In this document: one piece after another, positions 61,259-64,000 of the stretch | Numbering within the stretch: the first letter of the stretch is position 1 | Layout of the letters: each line of letters opens with the position of its first letter | DNA from: Lacibacter luteus | GTDB lineage: Bacteria; Bacteroidota; Bacteroidia; Chitinophagales; Chitinophagaceae | NCBI RefSeq assembly: GCF_004118265.1 | Contig: NZ_SDHW01000003.1 | Location: forward strand, 248,001 to 312,000 | Length of the DNA stretch: 64,000 nt | Direction: 5' to 3' | Translations under genes and position numbers: made by a program | Notes under the pieces: model-generated | Database searches by the model: none | Told to the model about the DNA's origin: nothing | What the model saw: only the letters and a program-made list of their open reading frames with translations

Positions 61259-63553
61259 ATGAGAGCTTTATTTCTATTCGTTTCCATAACAGCAGTGCTG
61301 CAGGCTGCTGCTCAATTGCAACCTATCGGCCGATGGCGGGAGCATATGGATTACCGTTCAGGCAAACGTGTGGCACTTTCCGCAAACAGCGTGTTTACGG
61401 CTACAGAGTTTGGCGCCTACATGGTTAGCAGAAATGAAGGAGAAATTACCCGGCTTAGCAAGGTGAGTGGTTTCAACGATGTAGGTGTGCGTACACTCAA
61501 CTATTCTGTTGCAGATGAAAAGCTGTTGATTGCTTACAAAAACAGCAACATCGACATATTTTACAGAAACGATATCATTAATATCCCTGACATCTTACGA
61601 AGTACCGTAACAGGCGATAAAGCCATTAACAACATCAGCTTTTATAACAGTAAAGCTTATCTCAGCACAGGTCTTGGTGTAGTGGTTATTGATCTTGCGA
61701 AATACGAAGTAAGCAATACATTTCTTATCGGTAACAGCGGGGGCAATGTGCAGGTAAATGGTTTTGCTGCGGATGCAACCCGTTTTTATGCAGCAACAGA
61801 AGAAGGTTTGAAAGTTGCAAACCAATCGAGTGTTAATTTAAACGATTACCGAAACTGGACGAACATCAGCGGAACAAATGGATTACCTGCCGGTGCAGTA
61901 AAGCAGGTGTTTATCATCAACAACACAATTGCTGTTCAATACTTCAATACCATTTATGTGTTGAATGGAAACAGTTGGCAAGCGGTGTATACAGATGCCT
62001 GGCGTTGGGAATCGTTAAACGTTAGTGATGGTTCTTTTTTGCTTTGTGAAGAACGTTTCAGCTGGGGTGATCGTCGTGTACTCGTACTCAGCAGCAATGG
62101 TGCAATTACAACAACTGTACAGAATAATAATCAACTACGCTATCCCATGCATGCCGTAAAAAGCGGTAATGAAATATGGATAGCCGATTATGAAAAAGGC
62201 TTGGTAAAAGCAGAAGCAACAGTATTTGAGCGTTACAACATCAACTCTCCATACGGTCCTTTGGATGGCGAACTTTTTTTCCATAAAAACAAATTGTATG
62301 TAGCAGGTGGCAGTGTTAATGCCGCATGGAACTACCAATACAATGGCACAGGTTTTTTTACTTATGATGGGAATGAGTGGAAAGATTATAACCGCTTTAC
62401 GTTGCCCTGGATGGATACGGTACTCGATGTAATTGCCGTTACAGTAGATCCAAGAGATGAAACGATTTATGCCGGTTCGTTTGGTGGCGGGTTGGTTGAA
62501 TTAAAAACAGGAAACAGCTTTAAAATTTACAAACAAAATTCTCCGTTGAATGTTGCAGTAGGCGATCCGAATAACTATCGTGTTGGCGGCATGGCATTCG
62601 ATCTCAATAACAATTTATGGATCAGCAATTTTGCCGGCAGCAATAATTTTCTGGTAAAGAAAGCCGATGGTAACTGGCGTAACTTTCGTGTGCCTTTTTT
62701 AGTACAGGATAATATGGTGGGTGGTATTGTAATTGATGATGCAGATCAGAAATGGATACAGGTGCCTCAGGGGAACGGGTTGTTTTGTTACAATCACGGA
62801 ACATCCATTGATAACACGGGCGATGATCGGTGGAAATGGTTTCAAACAGGTAGAGGAAGCGGTAACCTGCCAAGCAATATGGTTAACTGCATGGCAAAAG
62901 ATAAAGATGGGTTTATCTGGATTGGCACCGATAAAGGCATTGCAGTTATTCAATGTCCTGGAGATGTGTTTACATCAAACGGATGTGAAGCTTTTCAACC
63001 GGTTGTACAGCAGGATAATTTTGCAGGGCTCTTATTCGAGAATGAAGATGTGCGTACAATTGCAGTTGATGCAGCAAATCGAAAATGGATCGGCACGCTC
63101 AATGGTGTTTGGCTAATAAGTGCTGACGGCGAAAAAGTGCTGCAACGGTTTACAGCAGAAAACAGCCCGTTACTAAGCAATGGTATTATACGCATTGCAA
63201 TCGATCAGGCAACAGGTGAAGTTTATTTTTCAACTTTCAATGGTATTTGCAGCTATCGGGGAAGTGCAACCGAAGCAAGTGAAAATCCCGATAAGGTAAT
63301 TGTATTTCCAAGCCCCGTACCTGCTGGTTACGGCGGCACCATCGGTATTCGTGGCTTGCCCGAAAATGCAATTGTAAAAATTGTTGAGTTAAACGGCCGG
63401 CTTGTTTATCAAACAAGAGCACTAGGTGGGCAGGCTGTTTGGAATGGTCGTGATTATAGGAACCAACGTGTTGCAAGCGGTGTTTATCTTGTACTTGCAA
63501 AAGATGAGTTTGGAGCGGAGAAGCAGGTTGGTAAAATTGTATTCATCAAATAA
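61259..63553 (+). CDS. porZ: Type IX secretion system component PorZ
   Basis: 764 residues. Signal peptide (MRALFLFVSITAVLQAAAQ). Two beta-propeller-like regions follow, with two-component-regulator-type blades such as WIGTDKGIAVI and WIGTLNGVWLI. A C-terminal T9SS sorting-type domain (about 680-764) contains IVFPSPVPAGYGGTIGIRG, ELNGRLVYQT and NQRVASGVYLVLAKDEFG. In Porphyromonas, PorZ belongs to the surface attachment complex that delivers A-LPS to secreted proteins. The call rests on this architecture and the position before recO, a known neighbour. Confidence 0.85.
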   Translation: MRALFLFVSITAVLQAAAQLQPIGRWREHMDYRSGKRVALSANSVFTATEFGAYMVSRNEGEITRLSKVSGFNDVGVRTLNYSVADEKLLIAYKNSNIDIFYRNDIINIPDILRSTVTGDKAINNISFYNSKAYLSTGLGVVVIDLAKYEVSNTFLIGNSGGNVQVNGFAADATRFYAATEEGLKVANQSSVNLNDYRNWTNISGTNGLPAGAVKQVFIINNTIAVQYFNTIYVLNGNSWQAVYTDAWRWESLNVSDGSFLLCEERFSWGDRRVLVLSSNGAITTTVQNNNQLRYPMHAVKSGNEIWIADYEKGLVKAEATVFERYNINSPYGPLDGELFFHKNKLYVAGGSVNAAWNYQYNGTGFFTYDGNEWKDYNRFTLPWMDTVLDVIAVTVDPRDETIYAGSFGGGLVELKTGNSFKIYKQNSPLNVAVGDPNNYRVGGMAFDLNNNLWISNFAGSNNFLVKKADGNWRNFRVPFLVQDNMVGGIVIDDADQKWIQVPQGNGLFCYNHGTSIDNTGDDRWKWFQTGRGSGNLPSNMVNCMAKDKDGFIWIGTDKGIAVIQCPGDVFTSNGCEAFQPVVQQDNFAGLLFENEDVRTIAVDAANRKWIGTLNGVWLISADGEKVLQRFTAENSPLLSNGIIRIAIDQATGEVYFSTFNGICSYRGSATEASENPDKVIVFPSPVPAGYGGTIGIRGLPENAIVKIVELNGRLVYQTRALGGQAVWNGRDYRNQRVASGVYLVLAKDEFGAEKQVGKIVFIK

Positions 63554-63559
63554 CAAGTA

Positions 63560-64000
63560 GTGAGCAATGTATTACATACAACAAAGGCCGTTGTTTTGCG
63601 TACAGTTAAGTATGGCGAAACAAGTCTTATTGTTGCCGCTTATACCGAATTGTATGGCTTGCAGAGTTATATAGTGCAGGGCGTAAGAGCAAGCAGTAAA
63701 AAAGGTGGAGCAAAAGCAAATTATTTTCAGCCGGGTTCAATACTGGAATTGGTTGTTTACCATCACGATCTCAAGAATCTGCAACGCATTAAAGAATTCC
63801 GCTGGAGTTTTTTATATACCGAACTGTTTGCAGATGTTATTAAAAACAGTGTAATGCTGTACATGATGGAGCTGTTGCAGAAATGTGTAAAGCAACCCGA
63901 AAACAATCCCGATCTGTTTTATTTTGTAGAAGAAGCATTGATGGAATTAGATACGGCCTCAGATACGGTTACAGCAAATTTTCCGTTATACTTTTCGTTA
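63560..64000 (+). CDS. recO: DNA repair protein RecO, N-terminal part
   Basis: 147 codons to the window edge, beginning at a GTG six bases after the porZ stop. The sequence VLHTTKAVVLRTVKYGETSL and LYGLQSYIVQGVRASSKKG are the RecO OB-fold. The later part (ELFADVIKNSVMLYMMELLQKC) is the start of the helical domain. RecO loads RecA with RecR and anneals single strands. The C-terminal part with the zinc finger, where present, is outside the window. Confidence 0.92.
   Translation, partial: MSNVLHTTKAVVLRTVKYGETSLIVAAYTELYGLQSYIVQGVRASSKKGGAKANYFQPGSILELVVYHHDLKNLQRIKEFRWSFLYTELFADVIKNSVMLYMMELLQKCVKQPENNPDLFYFVEEALMELDTASDTVTANFPLYFSL

Noticed and set aside
1-64000. CRISPR arrays, rRNA, tRNA, transposases or prophage genes
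   Set aside because: No regularly spaced repeats, no conserved rRNA or tRNA blocks noticed by eye, and no recombinase or phage protein among the readable frames. A tRNA scan was not possible, so a missed tRNA cannot be excluded.

Overview
The window comes from a member of the Bacteroidota, most likely Chitinophagales/Chitinophagaceae (inference). Evidence for the phylum: two tandem SusC/SusD outer-membrane uptake pairs, the order mutY-ssb-gldE-gldD, a porZ-recO pair (type IX secretion), a 31-residue COX24-like basic protein beside RNase G, a Thermus-type long isocitrate dehydrogenase, and repeated TAnnTTTG promoter elements instead of Shine-Dalgarno-led starts. Composition is moderately A+T-rich. 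I see no rRNA, tRNA, CRISPR array, transposase, integrase or phage gene.

Layout. 0-5 kb: ridA, then a leftward group HU / TPR protein / COX24-like protein / RNase G, divergent from mutY. 4-11 kb: rightward mutY, ssb, gldE, gldD, a DUF3109 protein, lutB and a polysaccharide deacetylase-like gene. 11-17 kb leftward: rluF, an EamA exporter, purH, comEC, dinB. 17.3-25.7 kb leftward: the large subunit of carbamoyl-phosphate synthase, split into an N-terminal gene (24.0-25.7 kb) and a C-terminal gene (17.3-18.5 kb). Between them lie an SGNH hydrolase, an O-carbamoyltransferase, DUF5989, SxtJ and a large polytopic membrane protein. 26-33 kb: M23 peptidase, bcp, acyltransferase, small lipoprotein, DUF4157-like protein, icd, birA. 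33-39.5 kb rightward: rsfS, ftsH, lutC, a GGCT-fold protein, lpxH, an exported protein, a MscS channel. 39.5-49 kb: thioredoxin-like protein, merR, M23 peptidase, alaS, GNAT, PDZ protein, gatB, TlpA-like lipoprotein. 49-58.5 kb: two susD/susC pairs. 58.7-64 kb: an MMPL/RND exporter, porZ and the start of recO.

Most of the window is housekeeping chromosome. The unusual part is the split carB locus. The break falls at the boundary between the two synthetase halves. Each half has its own TAnnTTTG promoter element and its own terminator. The inserted genes include an enzyme family that consumes carbamoyl phosphate, the product of CarB. Inverted 17-base repeats lie just outside the locus, and two 82-base direct repeats flank the SGNH gene.

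A second window-wide pattern is that at least ten genes have a TAnnTTTG-type element ending only 3-7 bases before the start codon, which suggests leaderless or nearly leaderless mRNAs. Cell-surface functions recur: gliding/T9SS (gldD, gldE, porZ), SusCD uptake, lipid A synthesis (lpxH), two cell-wall M23 peptidases and acyl- and carbamoyl-transfer to surface polymers.
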